A stretch of 64,000 nt of DNA from Siphonodentalium dalli (GCA_032622095.1 CP136069.1:8572036-8636035), one strand, 5' to 3'; shown: positions 13,101 to 24,521, counted from the first letter of the stretch. Made by a program: numbers and translations. Notes: generated by a model from the letters alone, not told the origin.

Positions 13101-16100
13101 ATGAGGACATTCAATGGCACATTTAAAAGTTTTTGTTCGTTTTTTGTTCTATAGTTATTTTTATCACATAATTTGGCCATAAAAGCAGTTTCATAATTAT
13201 CGGTAATAGACACGTTTAATATCAGCGCGTGCTATGACGTCACGGCGTTCTTCAAATAACTTGCGATCGCTGTAGTTTATGATTGTTGTTTTCGATGAAT
13301 ATTTCGCGTTGCTTCGGGTTTATTTGATCATGTGATAAAATGTATCTCACACTCGTCCTATTTTATACGTAATTTATCAACCTCGTCCTCTAAATTCTAT
13401 TTGAGCCTCGGTAAACCTCGGCTCAAATCGAATTTAGTGAACTCGGTTGATAAATTCCGTATACAATAGAAACTCATGTGAGATCCTCTACTCGTATATA
13501 TGGTAGCCAGCTAGGCGCGGACCGCCTCTCAGTAGGTGCACCGCGCCTCGAGCGAAGGCGCGCGGCGCCTTTCGCTGATTATCATCGCGCCGATCCGCGG
13601 AGCGGTCTTCGGACCTTCGTTCGTCGTCCGTTGCTTCTACTAATTACGTCCGCGCGTTCGGTTTGATTGAATTATCGAAACTAAATGTAGCTTTAACCCT
13701 TTCAGTGCCAAGTCCGATGTTTGCATCAACCCATATTTCCTTGATCATTTTTCAAATTTACTGATTATAATAATGTGATACATTGATGGAATGAGCTCTT
13801 AGTTGTATACGTATACGTTTACATCGAGGTAGGTCGCTACTTTCACCCTTTCAGTGCCAAGTCCGATGTTTGTATCAACCCATATTTCCTTGATCATTTT
13901 TCAAATTTATTGATTATAATAATGTGATACATTGATGGAGTGAGCTCTTAGTTGTATACGTATACGTTTACATCGAGGTAGGTCGCTACTTTCTTACATC
14001 AGATGATACGTTCTTACACCAGAGGATGCAAAAAGGCAAATACGTACTTAGCGTGATTAGTTATATACCAGCTATAAAATACGATTTGTATAGGCACATG
14101 CATGGTACACTTGAAGAGACACGGAAGTGACTGGAATTGGAATTCATTAGAATTTTTAAATTCTTCCGACTTGATCATCACTCTACATGCACATGTCTGA
14201 TATGGCTATAATCCAATTCAAGGCAATCAGGGTTTACTAATGTAACTCTGCGCTTTATTTTCTATGTCAAGAAATATACCTAAATCGAGAGCGTTTCACC
14301 ACACGGATAAAGACAATAAAGAGCGTTGTGTGATATTTTTTTCGAAATAACCAACATTGGTTTCAGTCCGATATAACAATGTATAAGGCAATCAGGCTTC
14401 TCTTATCAGTTGCAGTATATCTTAGTATCTCTGTTACTAGTAGTGTTAGCACAACAAAAAGAGTTATCAATAAAGAGTGTTTTGTCATATATAAAATTGA
14501 TATGTATTAACCATCAACCTTCAGTGCGGTGTAACATAGTGCATGATTTTGGTCCCTTTCTTGTATCTGAATAATTGCCTTTGATGCGATGCGATGTGTG
14601 ATTTAAAATGAGATATTGGCATAGTGTGCCATCGCCTTTGTACTATCTTATCATGGGAAATAAAATATGCTGCCAAAATTAAATAAATCCTTCATAGTCA
14701 TGTCAAGTCTGTATAATAAACTATAATTATGTACTTTCTGTGTCCAATTACTCAACATATATCATGAAACAGGTATGCAGTGACTGCGCGGCTAGTAACT
14801 GTGTTCCACTGGTCCTATCCGTCTATTCTGCTATGACGTTAGTAGGTCTTGTGAAATTGTTATGCTGTTGGTATGACAAACTGACGTCGTTACGAAAAGT
14901 ACTGTTTTTGTTCTTTTAAGTGTCATTTTCGCGGTGTTTGGCTAAGCCGAGGGTTTTTATAAATAACAGTGTATGTATGAAACATTCAATAACGTATATA
15001 TTTTATTTTATTTTTTTTAAACTAGTAATGGCTGCGCTGGTATTTGCTAAATAACATTAATAGCTAAATTGTTGATAGTCGATTTGCAACAGCTAATACA
15101 AACAGTATTAACTTATTTGTATTGTGCTTCTGAATGTTTCATACACATTATAGCGTTTCTTGCATATGTTCAGATTATCCGAACACCGCAATAATGACAA
15201 CTTTAAAACTGATTAATGGTATCTTTTCGTAACAGCATCAGTTTGCCGTAACATCGCATAGCAGTTAATCATTATCCATCAGCACCATATCACATTAGCA
15301 GGACAACTTGACTAGGGTGTGTTCCTAAATTTCCACCGCGGATCGATTCGGTCATGCGTTGATGGTTCTTCGTCGTTAAAGGTACTCAACCCGATAAAAC
15401 TCCTCTCAATTACTATTTCAATGGCTTCGGGGGTCAAAAATATTTGATTCGAGTAGAGGAAGTCACCCATCAAAGCTCAGATTTGTTAGATATCGATTTT
15501 AGAAATCTATTATTTTTCATTATCGGGAATTCTTTCTGGCCCAGAAGACAGTCAAAAATTCGTTATTATTACCCACTTGATTATCGAGTTATCCATCCTT
15601 GTCTGTTTGAATATAATTTTGGCGTAAAATCTCGAGCAGGTTACCAAATTGACGGCAGTTATTGGTACTCATCTCGAGAACATAAGAATTTTCAAAAATC
15701 AATATCTAATAACTCTGAGCTTTGTTTGATGGGTTCCTCGATTCGAATCAAATATTTTTTACCCCCAAAGCCAAAGAAATAGTAATATAGGACCCTCTGA
15801 TCGGATTGTTGTTGTTGGAATCTGTTGAGATGGGGACCCTCTTTACGGGTTGAGTACCTTTAATGACTAATAATTACGCACGTCAGTTCGCGTCAATTGA
15901 TTTATCAAGACGGGTCAAACGTGCTTAAAGTGACTGTTAACGTGTGTCTCTCAATGCATGTATGTATAATCGAGTTTGGTCACTATGTTCTGACATCTGA
16001 TGATAATATGAACATAAGCTAGCTTAATTAACGAACCAAAGCTGAACAACATGGGTGCCCGTTTGGTGGGGTTGGGCGATCAACTATTTATGTGGTCATT

Positions 16101-17277
16101 CAACCAGTAAAACTGCTGTTGTGACATGGCATAGCGGCTGAAATGACGATAAACCATTATCAACTGACCAACATGGATATTCCTGTGGCTTCAATCTCAC
16201 ATGATTGAATCATTTTACAACTGGTACCTCAATTTCATAAAGTTAGAAATATTCTAAATGTGGCCATTTGTTGGTCTAGTTATACAACAGATTTTCCGCT
16301 GAATACCAAAGTTAGGGGGGGGCAAAACCAGAACCCCTCCCACCAATTATGTGGTTCTAAACTCAGCTCATAAATCACCATCTACCGGTACATGTACATC
16401 TATCAGGACTATGAGTTCGAACTCCGTAAAATAACAGAAGCTGAGAAACTGGTGTGAATTAAACTGTGACGGGGTCTCAAGCATGTCTACCCCTGCACAT
16501 CAGAAAAATGCCATTAACCTTATCATGACTAGAGCTCAATGAATTTTTGCGAAAAACTTGGTCCAATGCACACTTATATATGGGAGTCTCCCATTGGGAG
16601 CCTCGCATATATAAGAAAAGACATTGGCCAAACAACATTTGCCTTAACATTGTAAACCAGTGCACTTTTATATGCGAGGCTCACCATGAGAGACATGCAT
16701 ATATTTGTACATGTATACATCTGCATGTATACGAGTGTGCACAGGCACATTATATTTAATGCTGCACCAGTATGAAAGGGTTAAATGGCAAAAGTAGCTT
16801 GAGGGTGGATGTGATCCATCATATCGCAGGTCAATTCAACCAGTCCCACACAATTTCATGTTCAAGTTCTTGTGTACTAATTTATAGCACAAACTCATTG
16901 CCAGTTGATAGAAATACATGATTTTCAATTTTGTCAATAATTCATAATTTCACTCACCTTGCAGTGTGTAGACTATAGTGACTATTGTTGTTATATATTC
17001 TGTCATATTTTCACAATAAAAGGTAAACTACCACCAGGAATGAAAAGAAATTGCAATTCAATATTCATAATTCTCATTTGCAGTAGCAGTAATTGAAATA
17101 CATACAACTGATAAGATATCACTTTAGGCAAATGCTTTAGAATTTCTACAGCAAGTCAGGAGCTTTTACAAGAATCAAAGTGTTGAAAATGAGTTAATGA
17201 AAATCATGAATAATGTAAACATGATTTTACATGTACTCTTGTCCGATCAAAATATTTCTGTCATTTGTTCAGTATAA
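10120..17277 (+). CDS. Unrecognised three-exon gene, small helical protein
   Basis: Product not recognised. Three coding blocks join through consensus splice sites. Exon 1 is 10120-10273 (donor CAAG|GTAGTT), exon 2 is 11740-11819 (acceptor TATTTTCAG, donor CAG|GTAGGA), and exon 3 is 17128-17277 (acceptor ATCACTTTAG), ending in TAA. The phases agree: exon 1 leaves one base, exon 2 supplies two and ends in phase 0. The joined product is 127 residues, rich in Leu, Glu, Lys and Met, probably helical, with an acidic stretch near residues 40-50. No signal peptide or zinc motif is visible. The frame stays open upstream to 10075 and a good acceptor ends at 10095, so 10120 may be an internal Met and further 5' exons may exist. 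An AATAAA lies 75 bases after the stop. Exons inside the 5.3-kb second intron could have been missed. Confidence 0.55.
10274..11739 (+). other. Intron 1 of the three-exon gene
   Basis: A 1466-bp GT...AG intron, AT-rich, with no other gene or clear repeat in it. Small open frames here lack any recognisable domain. Confidence 0.5.
12700..13165. repeat. Three degenerate copies of a ~160-bp satellite
   Basis: TTCATGTCATAACTTGAACA, then CTCAATGAAATT, GTATGGATGTTCACTACTATG and CTAGAGTTATTCATCTTTG recur in order three times, at about 12705, 12875 and 13038. The copies differ by many substitutions. Confidence 0.75.
13344..13484. mobile_element. Fold-back element with ~65-bp inverted arms
   Basis: The left arm (13344-13407) starts ATCTCACACTCGTCC and ends TATTTGAGCC. 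The right arm (13420-13484) is its reverse complement at roughly 80 percent, beginning GGCTCAAAT and ending CATGTGAGAT, around a 12-base loop. The arms contain TTTATACGTAATTTATCAAC and its counterpart. A GC-rich patch follows at about 13500-13600. No ORF is present. Confidence 0.75.
13691..13998. repeat. Tandem duplication of a 154-bp unit
   Basis: Two nearly identical copies run from about 13691 and 13845. Each starts CCCTTTCAGTGCCAAGTCCG, passes through TTGATCATTTTTCAAATTTA and ends TTACATCGAGGTAGGTCGCT. Each contains the palindrome GTATACGTATAC. Only a few substitutions separate them, so the duplication is recent. Confidence 0.9.
14856..15263. mobile_element. ~408-bp fold-back element with long inverted arms
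   Basis: The left arm begins TGTTATGCTGTTGGTATGAC and contains CGTTACGAAAAG, AAGTGTCATTTTCGCGGTGT and TGTATGAAACATTCA. The right arm carries the reverse complements in reverse order, ending CGTAACATCGCATAGCA. Arms are about 120 bp each with some unpaired insertions. No ORF and no clear target duplication are seen. Confidence 0.75.
15380..15859. mobile_element. TTAA-flanked MITE, complete copy (480 bp)
   Basis: The ends are inverted repeats, AGGTACTCAACCCG at the left and CGGGTTGAGTACCT at the right, each bordered by TTAA (15376-15379 and 15860-15863), the target duplication typical of piggyBac-type elements. Longer subterminal inverted repeats include TATTTGATTCGA at about 15440 and TCGAATCAAATA at about 15742. 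A 112-codon plus-strand frame across it is fortuitous. Related copies lie at 24106 and 35630. Confidence 0.8.
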
Positions 17278-17400
17278 TGGCGGCATGATTGAGATTTCTT
17301 GTACTATAGTGGAATATAAGACAGGGAACACTCAAGGTTATTTAGAGCGAAAATAAAGTAATGGGGAACATCTCTCAGTCTAATACAAGGTCATAACTCT
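17278..17400 (+). promoter_or_regulatory. Poly(A) signal region of the three-exon gene
   Basis: AATAAA at 17352-17357 lies 75 bases after the TAA at 17275-17277, a normal 3' UTR distance in animals. It supports reading the last exon as a real terminal exon. Confidence 0.45.
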
Positions 17401-17545
17401 GGCAAAGGGCTGTAACTCCGAAAAGAGTGCAGACAAAACTTGCCCTGTGAAGGACGGGGTCAAACGAAGGTCTCCACATATACACTGTACCTCCGAACCA
17501 TCAGAAACAATCACAAATTTCCAAGTCAAGGAAGGGTTGTAACTG
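17378..17545. repeat. Bivalve-style dispersed repeat (CATAACTCTGG type)
   Basis: GGTCATAACTCTGGCAAAGG, GGCTGTAACTCCG, AGTGCAGACAAAAC and GTCAAACGAAGGTCTCCACA form a known style of molluscan repeat. Related text occurs at 18105, 19260, 20640-20740 and 21070-21200. It carries no gene. Confidence 0.5.
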
Positions 17546-17719
17546 GCAAATATGAAACTGGTATTTGGGGATCCTTTCCACCAACCTATGCTAAACGTAC
17601 AAGAACACCCTATAATTAACACCCCGAGTTACAAGCTTAAATATTCTTTCAGACAAAAATGTATATGCCTCGAGTGTCCCGTATATTCACAGTCATCTTT
17701 CGTTAATTCATTCGTGACA

Positions 17720-17989
17720 ATGCCAAATAAATGCAGTGTTTTCGGCTGTGGTCGGTATAGTGACTCTCAATTAGATATAAGTGTACATTCATTACCAAGC
17801 GATGTTCGTTTGCGTGACAATTGGTGGGATTTCTGTGGGGGAATCCGTTGCGTAAAATCAGAAACTATTAAAGTGGTTGACGACGAAATGGTCCATAATT
17901 TGTTCCGTCCACTTCGAAAAAAGGTGTTTGAGCACAATGTGAATACACTTGGCCCCAACAGTAGCTACCGACGACAACACACACATTAA
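17720..17989 (+). pseudogene. Partial THAP zinc-finger domain
   Basis: From the ATG at 17720 the frame reads MPNKCSVFGCGR, later ISVHSLPSDVRLRDNWWDFCG. That fits the first half of a THAP domain: the N-terminal M-P-x-x-C-x4-C start, the H-x-L/F-P phrase and the conserved Trp. THAP fingers bind DNA in animal transcription factors and in P-element-type transposases. The second half, C-x2-H with the AVPTIF-like box, is missing; the frame continues about 50 residues and stops at TAA (17987-17989). It is either a first exon of an unseen gene or a fragment. No suitable donor is obvious after the Trp-rich stretch. Confidence 0.45.
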
Positions 17990-19544
17990 ACAAACATACC
18001 TCCTACGGGAATGCTCATAATCCTAAGAAAAACACCAACTCCCGTAAAGAATATAAATTTGAACATTGGATATACCAAATAAAGAAAAATTTCTAACTCA
18101 AACAAGGGCCGTAACTCTGATAAACATTAGAGGTGTGACTGTCCCAATGGGACTAAGGATACCCCCTTTTTTAAAACACTAAGATGGTTCACATGTCAGT
18201 AAACATTTAGTTAAAATAATAAAATAACAGATTCCCATTGCAGGTACAAAACCCTAACCCCAATCATAAAACCTATTGGGCAAATGAGAGGCCGATCATG
18301 ATCGGCAGATGTTAACCCATTCCTTCGCGATAGTAAATTACTATGATTGGAAACATAAAGGAGAGTTTTGATGTTGAATTAGAGCATACTGTTACGTATT
18401 ATTATAGACCATACATGTACATAACTCAACTTATTGGAATTTATGGGTCACTCGCATTTACATGTACCGTATGTAAGATAATGCACTGGAACAGGATCTG
18501 TAATGCGCTGCACCACCACAGCCTTGGGTTAAATGTGAAAAGGTGACCATGGAATAATTACTTGGTCTGCTTGGTCAAGAGATTGCAATTTAAGTTTACA
18601 ATGACAATGTATCGCATTCTACCAACACCAGCCATCAAGATACCATACTGCTGACCCATTGGTATGAATTATTTATACACCACAGCGGTCAACAAATCAC
18701 AGGCATCGTTTATGCTGAAGACTGGTATCACTATTAAACCAATAACATTTACATTTTTTGTATAATAACATCAGACCATCTGTAGAGTGATGATCTAGTC
18801 TACTTTTAACAGCATGTGATCTGAATTGTTGAAACTGTTTTTTTAAATTAGATACAATAACTTTCTTTATCTGCACATTAGCATAAGAGACATCTGAAAA
18901 TTACATAGCCATATTGTATTAATAGCTACAGTAGTCCAAAGGCATGGGATGGAATTGGTGAATTGGGTTTAATGTCGCTCAAAACAAATTTACCAGTACA
19001 CAACACAATACATGTACGGGTATTTTCTACCGATTAAAAAAAAATTTGATGTGCTGACTCGGGTACCCTTGGCAGAGTTGTAATGGTGTTAGTTTTTCAA
19101 ATTTTGGATTTTTTTTTTTTTTAATTATTTAAACAAATTTTTTTTTTTTTTTTATTCATTTATTGATATTGTGTTTTTTTTTTATAAAATGAGCAAGGAA
19201 TTCAATCTAAAAAAAATTATTTTTTGTTTTTTAATATAGAGTGAATATTTTTTAGAAAAAGGGCCATAACTCAGTTAAAAATAGATCTGTCTTTTGGGCT
19301 CAGACATTCATATGTAAAATTCCGATCAGATAGAAAATGTTTGAGTTATCGCACCATGCATAAATGTCCATGGACACACAGACAGACGACGAGTGGTCAC
19401 TATCTTTATCATACTATGGCATGGCTAAACATAATGAACGTGTCAATAACACTGTAGCTCAACTTGGAAAGGGAATAATTTCATGTGTTACAGTCAATGG
19501 AGTGATTAGGAATGTGGAAAGTTGAAAGGCCTACCGTAGTTATG
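17990..19544. other. Non-coding stretch with a poly-T region
   Basis: No gene is supported. A T-rich block lies at about 19106-19220. From about 19255 to 19400 is a dispersed-repeat segment with GGGCCATAACTCAG and ACACACAGACAGACGACGAG. Confidence 0.45.
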
Positions 19545-20515
19545 CAATGAGTGAAATCCAAGATGCCGCTTGCAGCCATGTTTTTTTGCTGAATGACCAC
19601 AAAGTGACTAATTCCCATCTACATGTCATCAACATCCATCACAAATTTCATGATGATCTGACAAAAGATCATATGACCTGTGGCCTGTGCCAAAGGATTT
19701 ATTCATTCAAAGAGTAAAATCCAAGATGGCTGCTGTCGGCCATGTTTTTGGCCCAATGACCACAAAATGGCTCGTTCCCATCTACATGTCATTGTTAACA
19801 TCCATGACAAATTTCATGAAGATCCGACCAAAGGTACGACCTGTAGCCTGTGCAGAAGGATTTAGTCATGCAAAGAGTAAAATCCAAGATGGCTGCTGGC
19901 GGCCATGTTTTTTGGCCGAACAACCCCAAAATGACTCGTTTCCATCGACATGTCAATATTAGCATCAATGACAAATTTCATGATGACCAGACGAACAGTA
20001 CAACCTGTAGCCGTTCTAATGGATTGAAATTTGAAATTCAAGATGGCCGCTGGCGGCCATGTTTTTTCCCGAATGACCCCAAAATTACTCGTTCTCATCT
20101 AGATGTCAATGTCAACAGCCATGACAAATCTCATAATGATCTGACCAAAGGTACAATCTGTAGCCCGTGCCAAAGGATTTAGTCATGCAAAGAGTAAAAT
20201 TCAAGATGGCTGCTGGCAGCCATGTTTTTTGGCCCAATGACCCCAAAATGGCTCGTTCCCATCTACATGTACATGTCATTGTTAATATCCATGACAAATT
20301 TCATGAAAATCTATGACCTGTAGCCCGTGCCAAAGGATTTAGTCATGCAAAGAGTAAAATCCAAGATGGCTGCCGGCGGCCATGTTTTTTTGCCGAATGA
20401 CCCCAAAATGACTCGTTCACATCTACATGTCAATGTCAACACCATGACAAATTTCATAATGATCTGACCAAAGGTACAACCTGTAGCCCGTGCTAAAGGA
20501 AATTGTTGACGAGTC
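19545..20515 (+). repeat. ~160-bp satellite array 1 (six copies)
   Basis: Copies of one unit are spaced about 160 bp apart, with the landmark AAGAGTAAAATCCAAGATGG at about 19550, 19709, 19868, 20025, 20189 and 20349. Each unit then runs through GGCGGCCATGTTTTTTGGCC, AATGACCCCAAAATGACTCG, TTCCCATCTACATGTCAATG, TTCATGATGATCTGACCAAA and CCTGTAGCCCGTGCCAAAGG. The same family forms the array at 27640-29156. Confidence 0.9.
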
Positions 20516-21867
20516 ACACACCCTCACACACACGGACGACGGATACCAAGCCATGGCAATAGCTCAAACTTTACAAAGTAAAGTTGAGCTAAAAATGTAG
20601 GACAAAATTATACATTTTGCAAAGATTTTCTAAGTCGAAAAATGGGGATGTAACTCCACCAAAAAAAGTCTGACAGATGTCATAATCGCAGATCCCCATG
20701 TTGTGGATGTCTGTGCCAACTTCCATGGAAAATGATCAGAAAACAGCTGAGAAAAACTCCAGACAAATTTATGTCCACAGACAAGCTGATTGGAGTATAA
20801 ACCCCCTTCTCCACAACCGCGTTGCAGGGGGTATTATTAATGGACAAAACATTTCCCCCCAACACTACGACATAAGACAACAAAATCCAATAATAAAGAC
20901 ATCCACAGCCAGAGGTCAGAGTAGATTTTATATACCGGTAGCATTCTCTACCAATACATGTTTTTTCATTGTAAATTGCTTTGCAGAAATTGAAAAACGC
21001 ATCACAAATTGCAAATCCAGTTACACTGATATACAGCATGTTTGTTATGGACGCTACACAAGTCCAGTAAAGGGCTATAACTCTGGGAAAAAGTCTGAAC
21101 AAAACCTCCATTATGTGGACATCCACAATCCTGATCTACATGCACCAGCATGCCGAAGGACACCCAAATTGGAATTCCCATTTTTGAGCTGTGTTGTGAA
21201 ATGATAGTTATGGACAGACAGAATGACCCACCGAAAGGAAAGGCAGACTGAGGTACATGTATCACTATATATACCCCTAATCCTTGGTACGGGTACTTTT
21301 ACATACTGTATACATGTACATGTACACCAATCAGTAAGCCTGGGGGGGGGGGGGCGGGATTGTGCATGTACATGTATTTACTCATAAAGTTGGTACTGGG
21401 CTTACTCACAAGGCCCCCTCCCCTTTGCAAACATTCAGTTAGCCTTCAAGTGCTGACATACCATCATGTTTTATATCATTACCGTTATTTTTATTTTGGT
21501 ACTGAAAAAGATAATGTGTTTTATTTATATCATTAAAAAAATTAAGTCACATGATAATGACCAGAAACAGTGACAAGACAGTTCTATACATTTGGAATAA
21601 AAAAAAGCACAGATGCTCAACAATTCCAAATTTTCTCACGCTGAGCCAAACAACCATGGTCAGCCGGCTTTTCCTGGTTTTTGCCTGTAGCCGTGTGCAT
21701 TTGTCTGGAGTTAGACCACTAGATGTTAGGTTTTATGCAATTTTTCAGGTTAAAATATCTGAATGTTCTCATACCGGGATTGGAATATACGGGTAGAACC
21801 ATGCTTTATGAATATACAGGGGGGGTGCAAATGAAAACAATTTGGTTCAAGCGATATATCACATAGC
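20516..21867. other. Dispersed-repeat DNA and a poly-G run
   Basis: Two same-direction copies of a molluscan repeat phrase (TAACTC...AAAGTCTGA...TGTGGAT) occur at about 20645-20740 and 21072-21200. A frame of 168 codons and an overlapping minus-strand frame cross this repeat but show no domain. G-runs occur at about 21343-21353 and 21821-21826. Confidence 0.45.
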
Positions 21868-22710
21868 CAGGGTTTCCGCTATACCGGCAGGGGGTTCCCT
21901 TGACGGCCCAGTTCCCCTCACCAAGTTTTCCCCTCCTGCGATACCCCAGGACATACTGCATGTCTATAAAGTATACAGATGTTTAAAACTTCTGAATTTT
22001 GTTGGAATACATGTAGTACTAAGGAATTTTAAAAGGCGAATTTATTTTATATCTTGTGAGTGTACACACTCTAAACGCGTTGTTAAATTGAAACATGAAG
22101 TGATCGGAACTGACATCGCTAGAAGCTATGCCTTTGAGGCTGGTTACTAGTAGTTACGTGACCCGGTTATGCTATGCAAAAGAGCAGTATTTTATTCATA
22201 CCTGTCATGTTTTATACCGCAAAATATACTATTAACTTTGTAATAGAGCGAGAGAGAAATGTGGGAGTAGCCGCACCGGGCATCAAGGCATCTTACCACT
22301 GCCCACAAAGAATACTCGTCAGCCAGATATGTAATCAGCCTTAATATATTCCGATTATGTTATCCATCCAAAATATCTGCTGATTCTTCCATTGAGTCTT
22401 TTAACATTAATGGGCATGTTTAACTCGGGATCCAAATTACTGGTGTTCTGTACATCTACTTCGTAAATTAATTTATATCTAATAAATTTACTAGTTTTAA
22501 AGTTACAGGTACATGTATAAGGGTTGATAGCTTGGCACTCGGGCAGAAATGTAACAAAACAGTCTGCCATTTCTACTCTCACATGATTCTATTGGCCAAT
22601 ATAACGAAAGTAGTTCAACCAGTGCTAAAAGTAAAACAGGCTACTTTTACCTGGATTTTTGCCCTTGATGGCTACCGGCCCCATTCCCCTACCCCCTAGC
22701 GGAAACCCTG
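21868..22710. mobile_element. Non-autonomous hAT-like element (843 bp)
   Basis: Perfect 14-bp terminal inverted repeats, CAGGGTTTCCGCTA at the left and TAGCGGAAACCCTG at the right, are bordered by ACATAGC on both sides (21861-21867 and 22711-22717). The CAGGG...CCCTG ends fit the hAT group, although the visible duplication is seven rather than eight bases. No transposase frame lies inside; the 102-codon frame at 21842 crosses the left end and is not convincing. A relic of the right end is at 9361. Confidence 0.8.
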
Positions 22711-23185
22711 ACATAGCAAATATCAAAATATCAAATAATCTGAAATGTGTTGTTCCATGTAGTCTGTAGAATACTCAAATGTGATTATGTGACTAGATCA
22801 TGTGACTATATATACTGTACTAGTACTATGAAATTATGAAAATGAATGTCAATAATAACTTTGGCAATCTGCCTATCACTAGAAATGTGATTATGTTGAC
22901 ACATTTCTTGATTAAAGACACTCTTACATGATAAATTCAAATACTAGTAGTATCGTTATCTGCATTATGCACTGTTCTATTAAAATTTCATGCAATAAAC
23001 TATTTACAGGGTGGATGTCCAAAACTCACCGGAAAAAAATTCCTGAAATGGAAAAAAAAGGGTGGGCGTCCAAAATACCCGGGTGGGTAGGGAATTTTTT
23101 TTTTTTTATCCAGTTGCAGAAATACTGAACTACAATCATGTTGTGGTGAAAGTACTAGTATTACTTGAACAACACAGTGGAAATA
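22711..23185. other. Non-coding stretch
   Basis: AT-rich with no gene supported. A repeat phrase GGGTGGATGTCCAAAACTC and a related GGGTGGGCGTCCAAAATACC lie at about 23010-23080. Confidence 0.4.
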
Positions 23186-24042
23186 CCCTGCTGGACAAAA
23201 CAAGTGTCCACTTAACTGCGGTGCAGTTAGCATTGCCACCGCGGCCGAAATGCTACTACACCGCAGCTCCACAAGCTAACTACAGTTGGGCCGTGGTGTA
23301 ATTGTCATTCGGCATGGTGTACATGTAGTTTCTACGGTGTACTTTCATCAAACTGAAAAAAGATAATACAAACCAGAAATCTAACCACGGTGTACATGCC
23401 ATTCGACCGCGAGGGTACTAGTAGTTGCCTTTCGCCACAGTGAACTTGCTGTTTGGCCGCAGTGTACTTGCTGTTAGGCCGCGGTGCTCAACTGCAGTTA
23501 CAAACTCTGACACCGCCAGGGATGGATCCAGGGATTTTTTGGGGACACCTGTTTTGGGACCATGATATGCCGAAGAGCCTGCATAAGAAAATGCACTGGC
23601 TTACATGTACAAGGTCACGATAAAGGCCAATGTATTATCTTATATATGCGAGGCTCCTTAGATGGGAGGCTCTCATAATCATTTATATAAGAGAATGCAT
23701 TGGCACAGGAATTTTGCAAAATTTCAAGAAGCCCCAGTCATGAAAGGGTTAAAATATTTCTCACTGGACACTTGATTAAGCAAATAAAGACTGTATATCA
23801 ACTGTATATTGATGATTTGCATTGCATGTTGTTGAATTATAATATAATATTTTCCTTCAAAATATAGAAAATTCAGCTTTAATAAAACTATGCACTTGCA
23901 ATTTGGGGGCATTTAGGACACCAGAGTTTGGGCGCCCAAACCTGTAACAGGTATCAAAAGAGCCCTGGATCCTTCCCTGGACACCGCAGCCGAACTGCAC
24001 ATACACCGCGGTGCCAATGGACACTTGTTTTGTCCAGCGAGG
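23186..24042. mobile_element. TIR element (CCCTGCTGGACAAAAC ends), split by an hAT insertion
   Basis: The left end is CCCTGCTGGACAAAACAAGT. The right end is ACTTGTTTTGTCCAGCGAGG, its near-perfect complement, with TA on both sides. The inside is rich in CCGCGGTG-type motifs (CCACCGCGG, GGCCGCGGTG) arranged as inverted repeats. A 463-bp hAT-type element has inserted at 23517. Removing it and its duplication gives about 386 bp, close to the uninterrupted 391-bp copy at 30884-31274. Confidence 0.85.
23517..23979. mobile_element. Non-autonomous hAT element (463 bp, 8-bp TSD)
   Basis: The ends are CAGGGATGGATCCAGGG and the inverted CCCTGGATCCTTCCCTG. An exact 8-bp target duplication, GACACCGC, lies at 23509-23516 and 23980-23987, diagnostic of the hAT superfamily. 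It has no transposase frame. Left-end relatives with TTGGGGACACCTGTTTT occur at 29157 and about 33003. Confidence 0.9.
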
Positions 24043-24105
24043 TACATACATGTACATGTATTTACATTAAGATTGAATAAAAGATCAAACTTGGTTTATG
24101 CTTAA

Positions 24106-24521
24106 AGGTACTAGTACTCAATCCGATCAGAGGGTCCTATATTACTATTTCTTTGGCTTTGGGCGGTAAAAAATATTTGATTCGATTCAAGGAACCCATT
24201 AAACAAAGCTCAGAGTTATTAGATATTGATTTTTGAAATTTGTTATTTTCTCGAGATGAGTACTTAACGTCGTAATCTGCTCGAGATGTGTACACCAAAA
24301 CACTATTGAAACAGATAAGGATGGATAACTCTAAAATCAAGTGGTAATAATAACGCAGTTTTGACTGTGTTCTGGGCAGAAAGAATAGAAATAACGAAAC
24401 ATCAAATATCGATATATGATCACCCTGAGCGTTGATTGGTAGGTTCCTCAGCTCAAATTAATTATTTTTACCCCCAAAGCCAAATAAATAGTAATATAGG
24501 GCCCTCTGATCGGATTGAGTA
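24106..24521. mobile_element. TTAA-flanked MITE, copy 2 (right end decayed)
   Basis: The left border is TTAA (24102-24105) followed by AGGTACTAGTACTCAATCCG. Inner text such as CCTATATTACTATTTCTTTG matches, inverted, the complete copy at 15380. The right side ends near CTGATCGGATTGAGT without a matching TTAA. The minus-strand frame across it is the repeat itself. Confidence 0.7.

Larger units (their letters stand above)
11820..17127 (+). other. Intron 2 of the three-exon gene, repeat-filled
   Basis: A 5.3-kb GT...AG interval carrying a three-copy satellite (12.7-13.2 kb), a fold-back element (13.34 kb), a tandem duplication (13.7 kb), a second fold-back element (14.86 kb) and a TTAA-flanked element (15.38 kb). 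An internal exon could be hidden, but none was found with fitting splice sites and phase. A motif around 16549-16620 (GGGAGCCTCGCATATATAAG) recurs near 23643-23700. Confidence 0.45.

Noticed and set aside
13490-13660. GC-rich patch as rRNA or another structured RNA gene
   Set aside because: It does not match any conserved rRNA, snRNA or tRNA segment I can recognise; its short palindromes fit the fold-back element beside it.
15444-15782. 112-codon frame as a gene
   Set aside because: It lies inside the TTAA-flanked MITE, and pieces of it reappear in translations of the partial copies; it is repeat translation.
20698-21204. 168-codon plus-strand frame and overlapping 148-codon minus frame as genes
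   Set aside because: Both run across a dispersed molluscan repeat present elsewhere in the window and show no domain or codon signal.
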